Source: Actinorhabdospora filicis
GTDB lineage: Bacteria > Actinomycetota > Actinomycetes > Mycobacteriales > Micromonosporaceae
Assembly (NCBI RefSeq): GCF_030269765.1
Contig: NZ_BSTX01000003.1
Coordinates: forward strand, 737,860-801,859
DNA length: 64,000 nucleotides
Direction: 5' to 3'
Under the pieces are notes generated by a model, which ran no database searches, was not told the DNA's origin, and saw only the letters and a list, made by a program, of their open reading frames with translations. Position 1 is the first letter of the stretch; the number at the start of each line of letters is the position of its first letter. The position numbers were made by a program, and so were the translations under genes. Of the stretch, positions 7,805-16,733 are shown piece by piece.

Positions 7805-10774
7805 ATGCCCCGCGTCCACCTCCTCGGCCCCGTCGCCCTCACCCACGACGACATCCCGGCCGACCTCGGCGGCTCCCGCTCCCGCGCGGTCTTCGCCGTT
7901 CTCGCGCTGCACGCCGGACGCGCGGTGCAGCGCCACGAGCTCATCGACGCCGTGTGGGGCGCCGACGCGCCGAAGACCGCGGCGAACCAGTTGCAGATCG
8001 CCGTGCACCGGGTCCGGGCGGCTCTGGGCGAGGCGGGGCACCGGCTGCTGCGTCTGGAACCGGGTGGTTACGTGCTCGATCTCGCCGACACCGATCTCGC
8101 CGTGTTCCGCCGGTACGCCGCCGAGGGGGCCGCCGCCGCGCGGCACGGCGACTGGCCGGGGGCGAGGGAGTGCTTCCACGCGGCGCTGGCGGGGTGGCGG
8201 GGTGCGCTGGCCGCCGATGTGGACGCGCCGGGGCTCGTGGCGGCCAGGGCCGCGGTGGACGAGGAGCGGCTCACCGTCCTCGAACACCGCATGGTCGCCG
8301 ACCTGGTCACCGGCCACGCGGCCCCGGTCCTGGCCGGCACCGCCGCTCCGGGGCTGCGGGAACGGCTGTGGCACCTGCGGGTGCTGGCCGTGGCGATGGA
8401 GTCGGGGACGGCCGCCGCCCGCGACGAGCACGCGCGCGCCACCGCCGTCCTCACCGGGGCCACGGGGCTGGATCCGGGGCACGGTTTCCGGGCACTGGGT
8501 GAGAGCCTGGGCGATACCACGAGGGCCGTCGGCGCCGTGCGCTCCTGGATCGTGGGGGACGCCGCCGCGTTGCGGCCGCGGCCGATGGAGCTCCCGGCCG
8601 GGATCCGCGACTTCGTCGGGCGGCGCGACGAGCTGGCGCGGCTGGCGGAGGTTCTCGCCGAGGGCGGGACGGCCGTCGTGGTCGGCATGGGCGGCGCGGG
8701 CAAGACCTCGCTGGCGGTGCGGGCGGCGCGGGAGGCCGCCGCGCTGTACCCGGACGGCTGCCTGTTCACCGACCTGCGCGGCGCCGACGACGAGCCGCGC
8801 GAGCCGCACGCCGTCCTCGGGTCGTTCCTGCGGTCCCTGGGCGTCCCGAACGACGCGATCCCGGCGACGCTCGCCGAACGCGCCGCCCTGTACCGCTCGA
8901 TGGCGGCGCGGCGGCGGCTGCTGGTGGTCCTGGACAACGCGCTGAACGCCGCGCAGCTCACCGATCTCCTCCCCGGCACCGCCGTGATCGTCACCAGCCG
9001 CAACGCCCTCGACGTCGGCGGTACCTCCCTGACCCTCGGGATGCTCTCCGAGGGCGAGGCCGCCGACCTCGTCGGCCGCTTCGTCGAGGACGCCGGTTCG
9101 GCCGCCGACGTCGGCGCGCTGGTCGCCTTCACCGGGCGGCTGCCGCTCGCGCTGCGCATCGTCGCCGTCCGCATGTCGCGCCGCCGCGACCTGGGCGTCT
9201 CGCGGATGCTGGCGCGCCTGGCCGACGAGAGCAGCCGCCTCGACGAGCTCGCCGACGGCGACCGGCAGGTCCGCTCCTGCATCGCCATCGGCTACCGGCG
9301 GCTGTCGGAGCCCGCGCGGGCGATGCTGCGCGCGGCGGGCCGCCTGCCGGTGGGGGAGTTCTCCCTTGGCGTCCTCATGGGACTCACCGGCCTCCCGCTG
9401 ACCTTGGCCGCCGACGTGGCCGGCGAGCTGGAGGCGGCGCAGCTGCTCGGGTGCGCCACCGACGAACCCGGGGTGACGCGCCGGTTCGTCCTGCACGACC
9501 TGGTGAAGGTCTTCGCGCGTGAGGAGAGCGGCGACGGCGAGCGCCGCGCGGTCCTCACGCGGGGGCTGCGCGCGCTGCACGCCGCCGCGGTGTGCGCCAA
9601 CGAGGCCCTGGCCTACTGGAAGTACTTCCCGCAGCCCGCTCGGGACGCCCCCGACCCCGACATCGGCGACTCGGTGAGCGCGGCGCCGGACGCCTGGTTC
9701 GCCGCGCACCGCGAGCTGCTGGTGACGGCGGTGGGGGTCGCGGCCGAACTCGGCGAGGCCGAACTGGCATGGGGACTCACCGGGGCCACCACCAGCCACC
9801 TCGACAAGACCGCCGCACTGGAGGACCGGCGCGCGATGGTCGCGGCGGCGCTGCCGCTGCGGTCGCGGCTGACCGGCGTCCGCCTCGCCGACGCACTGCT
9901 GATCAGCGCGAAGGCGCTCGTGGGCACCGAACGCGAGGCCGAGGCGCGAGCGCTGCTGCGCCGCGCCCGGATCGGCTTCCGCGATGCCGGGGACCGGCTG
10001 CGCGCGGCCTCGGTGGCCTGCGAGATCGCGTTCCTGGAGCGGCGGCTCACCCGGCAGCGCGTGGCCCGCGCGGCGGCGGAGTGGGGGCTGGCGCGGCTGG
10101 ACGGCGGTGCCCGCCATGTCCGGGGCGCGCGGGGCTGGCTGCTGCTCACCCTCGCCGACATCTCCTACCTGGACCGGCCCGAGCGGGGCTTCGACCTCGC
10201 CGAGGGCGCGATCGCCGAGATGATCTCCTCCGGCGACCGTGTCGGGCGGGCCATGGCCATGACCATCAAGGGCATGGCCGAGGTGTGGATGCGACGTCAT
10301 GACGACGCCGTGGCGGACCTGACCGGGGCGGCCGAGCGCCACCTCGCCGAAGGCGATCTCTCCGGCTGGATGACCGCGCGTCGCGGCACCGGCGACGCCC
10401 TGGCCAACGCCGGGCGCTTCGATGAGGCCATCGCCGTCCTGTCCCGCCTGGTCACCGACGCCGCGGCGGTCGGCGCGAAGGAGCAGGAGCTGCGGGCCAA
10501 GCGCCTCATCGCCAGCGTTCAGATCGTGATGGGACACCATCAGGACGCCCTCCCGCTCGCCGAGGAGGCCCTCGCGGGAATGCGCGACCGGACCGCCCCG
10601 CTGCTCACCGTCCTATGCCTGCGCACCGTCGCCCGCGCCGCCCTCGGCCTCGGCGACCTCGCCCGCGTCCGTTCCGCCCACGCCGAGGCCATGACCCTCA
10701 TGCCGCACGACCACCCTTACGCCGACCAGATGCGCGCCCTCCTCACTGAGGCCGACGCCGGGGAGCCCGCTTGA
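7805..10774 (+). CDS. AfsR/SARP-type STAND regulator, copy 1 (winged helix, BTAD, NB-ARC, TPR)
   Basis: A 989-residue cytoplasmic transcription regulator. Order of domains: OmpR-like winged helix (about 1-90, containing AVFAVLALHAG and NQLQIAVHRVRAAL), bacterial activation domain BTAD (about 95-240), the linker RPMELPAGIRDFVGR, an NB-ARC nucleotide switch with Walker A GMGGAGKTS near residue 294, a Walker-B-like LLVVLDN, the sensor-like VIVTSRN, and TPR helices to the end. The family activates antibiotic or development genes. ATG 7805 is chosen because the family N-terminus (MPRVHLLGPVAL) starts there. First of four tandem paralogues; its stop overlaps the start of copy 2. Confidence 0.9.
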   Translation: MPRVHLLGPVALTHDDIPADLGGSRSRAVFAVLALHAGRAVQRHELIDAVWGADAPKTAANQLQIAVHRVRAALGEAGHRLLRLEPGGYVLDLADTDLAVFRRYAAEGAAAARHGDWPGARECFHAALAGWRGALAADVDAPGLVAARAAVDEERLTVLEHRMVADLVTGHAAPVLAGTAAPGLRERLWHLRVLAVAMESGTAAARDEHARATAVLTGATGLDPGHGFRALGESLGDTTRAVGAVRSWIVGDAAALRPRPMELPAGIRDFVGRRDELARLAEVLAEGGTAVVVGMGGAGKTSLAVRAAREAAALYPDGCLFTDLRGADDEPREPHAVLGSFLRSLGVPNDAIPATLAERAALYRSMAARRRLLVVLDNALNAAQLTDLLPGTAVIVTSRNALDVGGTSLTLGMLSEGEAADLVGRFVEDAGSAADVGALVAFTGRLPLALRIVAVRMSRRRDLGVSRMLARLADESSRLDELADGDRQVRSCIAIGYRRLSEPARAMLRAAGRLPVGEFSLGVLMGLTGLPLTLAADVAGELEAAQLLGCATDEPGVTRRFVLHDLVKVFAREESGDGERRAVLTRGLRALHAAAVCANEALAYWKYFPQPARDAPDPDIGDSVSAAPDAWFAAHRELLVTAVGVAAELGEAELAWGLTGATTSHLDKTAALEDRRAMVAAALPLRSRLTGVRLADALLISAKALVGTEREAEARALLRRARIGFRDAGDRLRAASVACEIAFLERRLTRQRVARAAAEWGLARLDGGARHVRGARGWLLLTLADISYLDRPERGFDLAEGAIAEMISSGDRVGRAMAMTIKGMAEVWMRRHDDAVADLTGAAERHLAEGDLSGWMTARRGTGDALANAGRFDEAIAVLSRLVTDAAAVGAKEQELRAKRLIASVQIVMGHHQDALPLAEEALAGMRDRTAPLLTVLCLRTVARAALGLGDLARVRSAHAEAMTLMPHDHPYADQMRALLTEADAGEPA

Positions 10775-13752
10775 TCCGCGCCGAACTTCTCGGACCCGTC
10801 CGCCTCCTCACCGGGGACACCCCCGTCGACATCGGGGGAGTCCGCGCCCGCGCGGTCTTCGCCGTGCTCGCCGTCCACAGCGGACGCCCCGTCGCCCGCG
10901 ACCAGCTCATCGACGCCGTCTGGGGCGCCCACACCCCGAAGACCGTCGCCAACCAGCTCCAGATCGCCGTGCACCGGGTGCGCGCCGCCCTGGGCGGGGA
11001 CGGCCACCGCCTGCTGCGCCTGGAGCCCGCCGGTTACGTCCTCGGCCTGCCGCGCACCGACCTGGCCGACTTCCGGCGGCACGCCGCCGAGGGCACCGCC
11101 GCCGCCCGGCGCGGCGACTGGCACGGCGCGCGCGAATCCTTCCACGCCGCCGCCGCGCTGTGGCGGGGCCCGCTCGCCGGCGACCTGGACGCGCCCGGCC
11201 TCGACGACGTCCGCGCCACGGTGGACGAGGAACGCCTCACCGTCCTGGAACACCGCATGGTCACCGACATCGCCGCCGGGCACCCGTCGCCCGTCATCGC
11301 CGAGACCACCGGGCTACTGGGCCGGTACCCGTTACGCGAGCGCCTGTGGCACCTGCGGGTCCTCGCGCTGGCCATGGCGGGCCGCACCGCCGAGGCCGCC
11401 GCCGGGCACGCCCTCGCGGTGCGGACCCTCGCCGAGGCGACCGGACTCGACCCCGGCCGCGAGCTGCGCGACCTCGGCACCGCCCTCGGCACGGACCTCG
11501 CCCCCGCCATCGACGGCGTCCGCGCCTGGCTGGCGGGAACACGGCGCCGCGCGCGGCCCATGGAACTGCCCGCCGAGATCCGTGACTTCGTCGGCCGCGA
11601 GCGCGAACTGGCAGCGCTCGCCGCGGCCCTGCGCGGCGGCGGCGTCGTGACCGTCACCGGGCTCGGCGGCATCGGCAAGACCGCCCTCGCCGCCCGCGCG
11701 GCCCGGACGGTGCTGGACGCGTTCCCCGACGGCTGCCTGTTCACCGACCTGCGCGGCGCCGACGATGAGCCCCGCGACCCGCACGGCGTCCTCGGCGCGT
11801 TCCTGCGCTCCCTGGGCGTCTCCGCCGACGCGGTGCCCGCCGGCCTCGACGACCGCGTCGCCCTCTACCGTTCCGTCCTGGCCGGGCGGCGCGTGCTGGT
11901 CGTCCTCGACAACGCCGTCGACGCCGCACACGTCACCCCGTTGCTGCCGGGCTCCGGGACGGTGCTGGTGACCAGCCGCAACTCCCTCGCCGGGCTCGAC
12001 GCCGCCGACCACGTCCTCGGGTCGCTCACCGACGCCGAGGCGGCCGCCCTCGTCACCCGCCTCTCGGGCCGCGTGGCCGACTCCGGCGACATCGCCACCC
12101 TCGTCGAACTCACCGGGCGGCTGCCGCTGGCCGTCCGCATCGTCGCCGCGCGCATGTCCCGCCGCCGCGACCTCGACGTCCGGCGCATGCTCGCTCGCCT
12201 CGCCGACGAGCAGGGCCGCCTCGACGAACTCGCCGACGGCGACCGCCGCGTCCGTTCCTGCATCGACATCGGCTACCGGCGCCTCGGTGAGGACGCCCGC
12301 CGCATGCTGCGGGCCGCGGCGTGGCTGCCGGTCGGCGAGTTCTCCCTGGGCACGCTCATGGGCTTCACCGGCCTGCCGCTGGCCGCCGCCGAGCGGGTGG
12401 CGGGCGAACTGGAGGACGCCCAGTTCCTGACCCACGCCGCGCCCGGCGGGGCGACCGCCGCGCGCTACGCCGTCCACGACCTCGTGCGGCTCTTCGCGCG
12501 CGGTGAACCCGCCGACGAGGCCGCCCGGGTGCGAGGTTTCCGGGCGCTGCTGGCCTCGGTCATCGCCGCCGACGGGCGACGCACGTCCTGGCAGTTCCTT
12601 CCGCCCGACGTGCCACCCGGGCTGCCGGAACCCGATGAGGCCGCCGCGGGCGATCCGCGGGGCTGGTACGACGCGCAGCGCGAGCTGATCGCCGCCGCGC
12701 CCGGGGAGATGTGCCGCATCGGTGAGGTGGACGCGGCGTGGCGGCTGGTGGGATTCGCGCTGGACTACTTCGACCGCGCCTACCTGGTGAGCGAGCTGGC
12801 GTCCATGAGCGCCCGGCTACAGGCCGCCGGGGACCGGGCCGACGCCTACTCGCGCGTGAACATCGACCACATCCGGGGCACCGTGCTGCGCTTCGAGGTG
12901 CGGTTCGCCGAGGCCGTGCCCCTCCTGCGGGCCGCGCGCGCCGGATTCCGCCGCCACGGCGAGCCGCTCCGTGCGCTCGGCACCTGCTTCGAACTCGCCA
13001 CGACCTACAAGCACCTCGGGAAGGGACGCCTGGCCGAGGCGACCTCGGACTGGGCCGACGCCGTTCTGGCGGGCCTGGAGCCCTCTCCCGTGACGGTGGC
13101 GCTGGCGGGCTGGACGGCCCTGGCCCGCGCCAACCGGATGCTCGGCGATCCGGAGCGCGAGTACGCTTTCGCCGGCCGGGCGCTGGCCGCCTTCACCGAG
13201 TCCGGGGACCTCGCCGGGCGCGCCAACGCGCTGGCCGGCTGTGGCGCCGGCAACCTCAAACTCGGCCGCTTCGACGCCGCCATCGACCTGTACCTCCAGG
13301 CCCAGGACGCCCACGCCGCCATCGGCGAGTGGTACGGCGTCGCCTACTGCTCGATGCTGCTGGCCAACGCGCGGTACCTGTCCGGCGACCTCGACGCCGC
13401 CGAGGCCGCGGTGCGCGAGATCCTCGACGAGACGCGCGAGGTGGTGGCGATGCGGGAGCTGCGGCTGCAGGCGATGCGGATCGGCTCGAACGTGATGCGC
13501 GCACGCGGCCGCCTCGACGAGGCTTACGCCCAGGCCGAGGAGGCCCTGGCGCTGGCGCGGGAATGGGACCTGCCCCTGCGCGTCCTGGACCTGCTCCTCG
13601 TCCTGGGCAAGACCGCGCTCCTGGCCGCCGACTTCGAGCGCGCCCGCTTCCACACGGCCGCCGGGCTGGCGCAGCTGGCCCGCGGCGACCGCGCCGACCG
13701 CCGCTTCGGTGAGCTGCTCGCCGCCATCGAGAAGGCCGAGGCTGAAGCCTAG
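10771..13752 (+). CDS. AfsR/SARP-type STAND regulator, copy 2
   Basis: A 993-residue paralogue with the same order: winged helix, BTAD, linker (RPMELPAEIRDFVGR), NB-ARC with Walker A GLGGIGKTA near residue 297, and TPR tail. It appears to start at a TTG (10771) that overlaps the previous stop as TTGA, with GGGGAG just upstream, so it is translationally coupled to copy 1. It carries an in-frame TTA leucine codon at 11332-11334 (codon 188), rare in such GC-rich genomes and, in Streptomyces, read only by the developmentally controlled bldA tRNA. The effector it senses is unknown. Confidence 0.9.
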   Translation: MIRAELLGPVRLLTGDTPVDIGGVRARAVFAVLAVHSGRPVARDQLIDAVWGAHTPKTVANQLQIAVHRVRAALGGDGHRLLRLEPAGYVLGLPRTDLADFRRHAAEGTAAARRGDWHGARESFHAAAALWRGPLAGDLDAPGLDDVRATVDEERLTVLEHRMVTDIAAGHPSPVIAETTGLLGRYPLRERLWHLRVLALAMAGRTAEAAAGHALAVRTLAEATGLDPGRELRDLGTALGTDLAPAIDGVRAWLAGTRRRARPMELPAEIRDFVGRERELAALAAALRGGGVVTVTGLGGIGKTALAARAARTVLDAFPDGCLFTDLRGADDEPRDPHGVLGAFLRSLGVSADAVPAGLDDRVALYRSVLAGRRVLVVLDNAVDAAHVTPLLPGSGTVLVTSRNSLAGLDAADHVLGSLTDAEAAALVTRLSGRVADSGDIATLVELTGRLPLAVRIVAARMSRRRDLDVRRMLARLADEQGRLDELADGDRRVRSCIDIGYRRLGEDARRMLRAAAWLPVGEFSLGTLMGFTGLPLAAAERVAGELEDAQFLTHAAPGGATAARYAVHDLVRLFARGEPADEAARVRGFRALLASVIAADGRRTSWQFLPPDVPPGLPEPDEAAAGDPRGWYDAQRELIAAAPGEMCRIGEVDAAWRLVGFALDYFDRAYLVSELASMSARLQAAGDRADAYSRVNIDHIRGTVLRFEVRFAEAVPLLRAARAGFRRHGEPLRALGTCFELATTYKHLGKGRLAEATSDWADAVLAGLEPSPVTVALAGWTALARANRMLGDPEREYAFAGRALAAFTESGDLAGRANALAGCGAGNLKLGRFDAAIDLYLQAQDAHAAIGEWYGVAYCSMLLANARYLSGDLDAAEAAVREILDETREVVAMRELRLQAMRIGSNVMRARGRLDEAYAQAEEALALAREWDLPLRVLDLLLVLGKTALLAADFERARFHTAAGLAQLARGDRADRRFGELLAAIEKAEAEA

Positions 13753-13761
13753 GATTCCCGC

Positions 13762-16698
13762 ATGCCGCGCGCCCTCGTACTCGGCCCCGCCGTCCTCCTC
13801 GCCCACGGAGCCCCCGTCGACCTCGGCGGCACCCGCCCCCGCGCGGTCTTCGCCGCCCTCGCCGAACGCGCCGGAACCCCCGTGCCCGCCACCGACCTCA
13901 TCGCCCACGTCTGGGGCCAGGACCCGCCCAGGACCGTGGCCAACCAGCTGCAGATCGCCGTCCACCGCGTCCGCGCCGCCCTCGGTGCGGACGGTCACCG
14001 GCTGCTGCGCCTGGAGCCGGGCGGGTACGTGCTGGAGGTGGGGGAGAGCGACCTGGGGGACTTTCGCCGCCTCACCGCCGAGGGCGAGCGCGCGGCGCGC
14101 GCCGGGAACTGGCCCGCCGCCCGCACCGCCTTCCACACGGCCGCCGCCCTCTGGCGCGGCCCGGTGGCGGGGCTGGAGGAGGAACGGCTCGCCGGTATCG
14201 AGCGGCGCATGATCGCCGACCTGGTGACGGGCGACCCGCTCGCCGTCCTCGGCCACGCGGACACCGTCACGGAGGTGACCCCGCCGCACGAGCGCCTCTG
14301 GTACCTCTACATCCTCGCGCTCGCGCTCAGCGGTGATGAGAAGGGCGCCGAACGCGCCCACGCGCGGATCCGGCGCGAACTCGCCGACACCCTCGGCCTC
14401 GATCCGGGACGCGACCTGCGCGACCTCGCCGGGCACCTCGCCCGGCGGGATCCGGCCGCCGCCCTCGCGCCGATCACGGGATGGGTCACCGGGGGAGGAC
14501 CCGCCAGGCCCCGCCCGATGGAGCTGCCCGCCGAGATCCGCGACTTCGTGGGCCGCGGCGAGGAGCACGCCCATGCGCGCGCACTGCTCACGCCCGGCGC
14601 CGTGGTGGCGATCGTCGGGCTGGGCGGCGTCGGCAAGACCGCCCTGGCGTCCCGCGTCGCGCGCGACGCGGGGGAGGACTTCCCCGACGGATGCCTCTTC
14701 ATCGACCTGCGCGGCGTGGACGAGACGCCCCGCGAGCCGCACGCCGTCCTCGGTACCTTCCTGCGCTCCCTCGGCATCCCCGACGACGTCGTTCCCGACG
14801 ACCGCGACGCCCGTCTCGCGCTCTACCGGACCCTGACCGCCGAGCGGCGGCTCCTGGTCGTACTGGACAACGCCTATGACGCCGCTCAGGTCCGTGACCT
14901 CCTGCCCGCCGGTGACGGATGCGCGGTGATCGTCACCGCCCGCACTGCGCTGCCCGGCCTGGACGCCTCCCGCGTCCCGCTGTCCTCGCTGCCCGCCGGG
15001 GACGCCGTGGAGCTGCTGCGGCGGCTCACCGGCGCCGGGGACGACACCCCCGACGTCCACCGCCTCGCCGAACTCGCCGGGCGCCTCCCGCTCGCGCTGC
15101 GCATCGTCGGCGCCCGCGTCGCCCGCCGCCGCGACCTCGGCTTCGCCCGCATGGTGGCCCGCCTCACCGACGAACACGCCCGCCTGGATCAGCTCGCCGA
15201 GGGCGACCGCATGGTCCGCTCGTGCGTGGAGATCGGTTACCGGCGGCTGAGCGGTGAAGCGGCGGCCGCGCTGCGGGCGGTGGTGTGGCTGCCGGTGGCG
15301 GAGTTCACCCTGGAGGTGCTGGCGGGCTTCACCACTGTGAACTCGGCGCGCGTCCGGGAGATCATCGAGGAGCTGGCCGACGCCCAGCTGCTCGTCCTCA
15401 CCCGGGACACCGGCGACTCTCTGGCCGCATACGTCGCCCACGACCTGGTGCGCCTGTGCATCCGGGACATCGACGAGGACGAAGAGACCCGGAACCTCAC
15501 CCTGGCGCGTGGCTACCGAGTGCTCCTCACGAAGGCCGTCCGGGCGGCGAACGACCTTCCGTTCACGCAGTTCCCGGTGCTCGATCCGGAGCCCGCCGTC
15601 GCCGTCGCCGACCCGCAGGCATGGTTCGCCGCACATCGCGAGCTTCTCGTCGCTGCCCCAGGAGCGGCACAGGCGATCGGGGAGGTGGACACGGCCTGGC
15701 GGATCGGTGTTTCCACCGTCGCCCACCTGGATCACACCAGCCGCTGGGACGAACTCGACGTCATCGCGAGCGTGCTCGAAACAGCGGTGGCGAACCTGCC
15801 ACCTCTGGGGCGGGCAATGACGTGGCACATTCGCGCCAAATGCCTCCGCGAAAGCGGTCGGTACCGTGACGCCATTCGCCACATGCGCCTGGCCCGAGTC
15901 GAGTACAGGCGCGTGGGCGACGCCCTGCGTGAGGCGTCGGGGTTGTTCGAGCTAGCGGTCGTGACACGTCACGCGAATCAGCGGAGTCTCGCGGTGGCTG
16001 CGACGGACAGGGCACTCACTCTCCTTTCCGGTATCGAGACCGCTGGGCGAAGTGCCGGCGTGCTCGGTTGGGTGCACCTCGTCCGCGCCAACACGCTGGA
16101 TCCGGCGCCGGAAATGCTGGACCAGGCCGAGCGGGCACTCACCTGCTTCGAGTCGGCCGGCGACCCGGCGGGGGTTGCCAACGCACACGGTGTCCTGGGT
16201 GTGGTCCTGCAGAGACGAGGGGAGTTCGACCGTGCGTTCCGCCATTTGGAACACGCGGCCCACGCACACCGTGCCATCGGCGAGGTCAACGGCGCGATCT
16301 TCGCCCTATACATGGCCGCCGACGTTCATATCAGCGCCGGAGCCTACGATCGGGCCGCCTACCTGGTCGCCGAGGTGATCGCGGAGGCCGAACGGCTGCA
16401 GATGCGCGAGCTGCACGCCCGCGCGGTTCGCTCCATGGCAGTGATCCGCCGCCTTCAGGGTGATCTGGACGGCGCTCTCGAAATCGCCTACACCGCGCTC
16501 GCCATGGTCGGAGAGCTGGACGTACCGACCGTGAAGGCGAATGTCCTGCGCACCCTCGCCCAGGTCGCCGCCGACCGCGGCGACCACGACCTCCGCCGCC
16601 GCGCCGCGCGCGAAGGACTGGCCCTCGTGCCCGACGACCACCCCTTCGCCGCGACCTTCCACGCCCTCATGGCCATCGACGAGGCCGACGCCGGATAG
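13762..16698 (+). CDS. AfsR/SARP-type STAND regulator, copy 3
   Basis: A 978-residue paralogue, nine bases after copy 2. It has the winged helix with AVFAALAERAG and NQLQIAVHRVRAALG, a BTAD shortened relative to copies 1 and 2 (the WRGPVAG segment runs straight into LEEERLAGIERRM), NB-ARC with Walker A GLGGVGKTA near residue 286, VLDNAYDAAQV, and TPR helices. Codon choice in its last third (about 15700-16400) uses more A/T-ending codons than the rest of the array, hinting at a different age or origin for the sensor part. Function is inferred from family only. Confidence 0.9.
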   Translation: MPRALVLGPAVLLAHGAPVDLGGTRPRAVFAALAERAGTPVPATDLIAHVWGQDPPRTVANQLQIAVHRVRAALGADGHRLLRLEPGGYVLEVGESDLGDFRRLTAEGERAARAGNWPAARTAFHTAAALWRGPVAGLEEERLAGIERRMIADLVTGDPLAVLGHADTVTEVTPPHERLWYLYILALALSGDEKGAERAHARIRRELADTLGLDPGRDLRDLAGHLARRDPAAALAPITGWVTGGGPARPRPMELPAEIRDFVGRGEEHAHARALLTPGAVVAIVGLGGVGKTALASRVARDAGEDFPDGCLFIDLRGVDETPREPHAVLGTFLRSLGIPDDVVPDDRDARLALYRTLTAERRLLVVLDNAYDAAQVRDLLPAGDGCAVIVTARTALPGLDASRVPLSSLPAGDAVELLRRLTGAGDDTPDVHRLAELAGRLPLALRIVGARVARRRDLGFARMVARLTDEHARLDQLAEGDRMVRSCVEIGYRRLSGEAAAALRAVVWLPVAEFTLEVLAGFTTVNSARVREIIEELADAQLLVLTRDTGDSLAAYVAHDLVRLCIRDIDEDEETRNLTLARGYRVLLTKAVRAANDLPFTQFPVLDPEPAVAVADPQAWFAAHRELLVAAPGAAQAIGEVDTAWRIGVSTVAHLDHTSRWDELDVIASVLETAVANLPPLGRAMTWHIRAKCLRESGRYRDAIRHMRLARVEYRRVGDALREASGLFELAVVTRHANQRSLAVAATDRALTLLSGIETAGRSAGVLGWVHLVRANTLDPAPEMLDQAERALTCFESAGDPAGVANAHGVLGVVLQRRGEFDRAFRHLEHAAHAHRAIGEVNGAIFALYMAADVHISAGAYDRAAYLVAEVIAEAERLQMRELHARAVRSMAVIRRLQGDLDGALEIAYTALAMVGELDVPTVKANVLRTLAQVAADRGDHDLRRRAAREGLALVPDDHPFAATFHALMAIDEADAG

Positions 16699-16733
16699 GC
16701 TCACCCCCTCCCCCTACCCCGAGGTCCACCGTC

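Noticed and set aside
7763..10540. A 925-codon minus-strand frame opposite regulator copy 1
   Set aside because: A shadow of a well-supported gene; translation is low-complexity and lacks any domain.
12817..15882. A 1021-codon minus-strand frame over copies 2 and 3
   Set aside because: Spans two real plus-strand genes and gives a Gly/Val/Glu-rich, domainless product, as expected from antisense of GC-rich codons.
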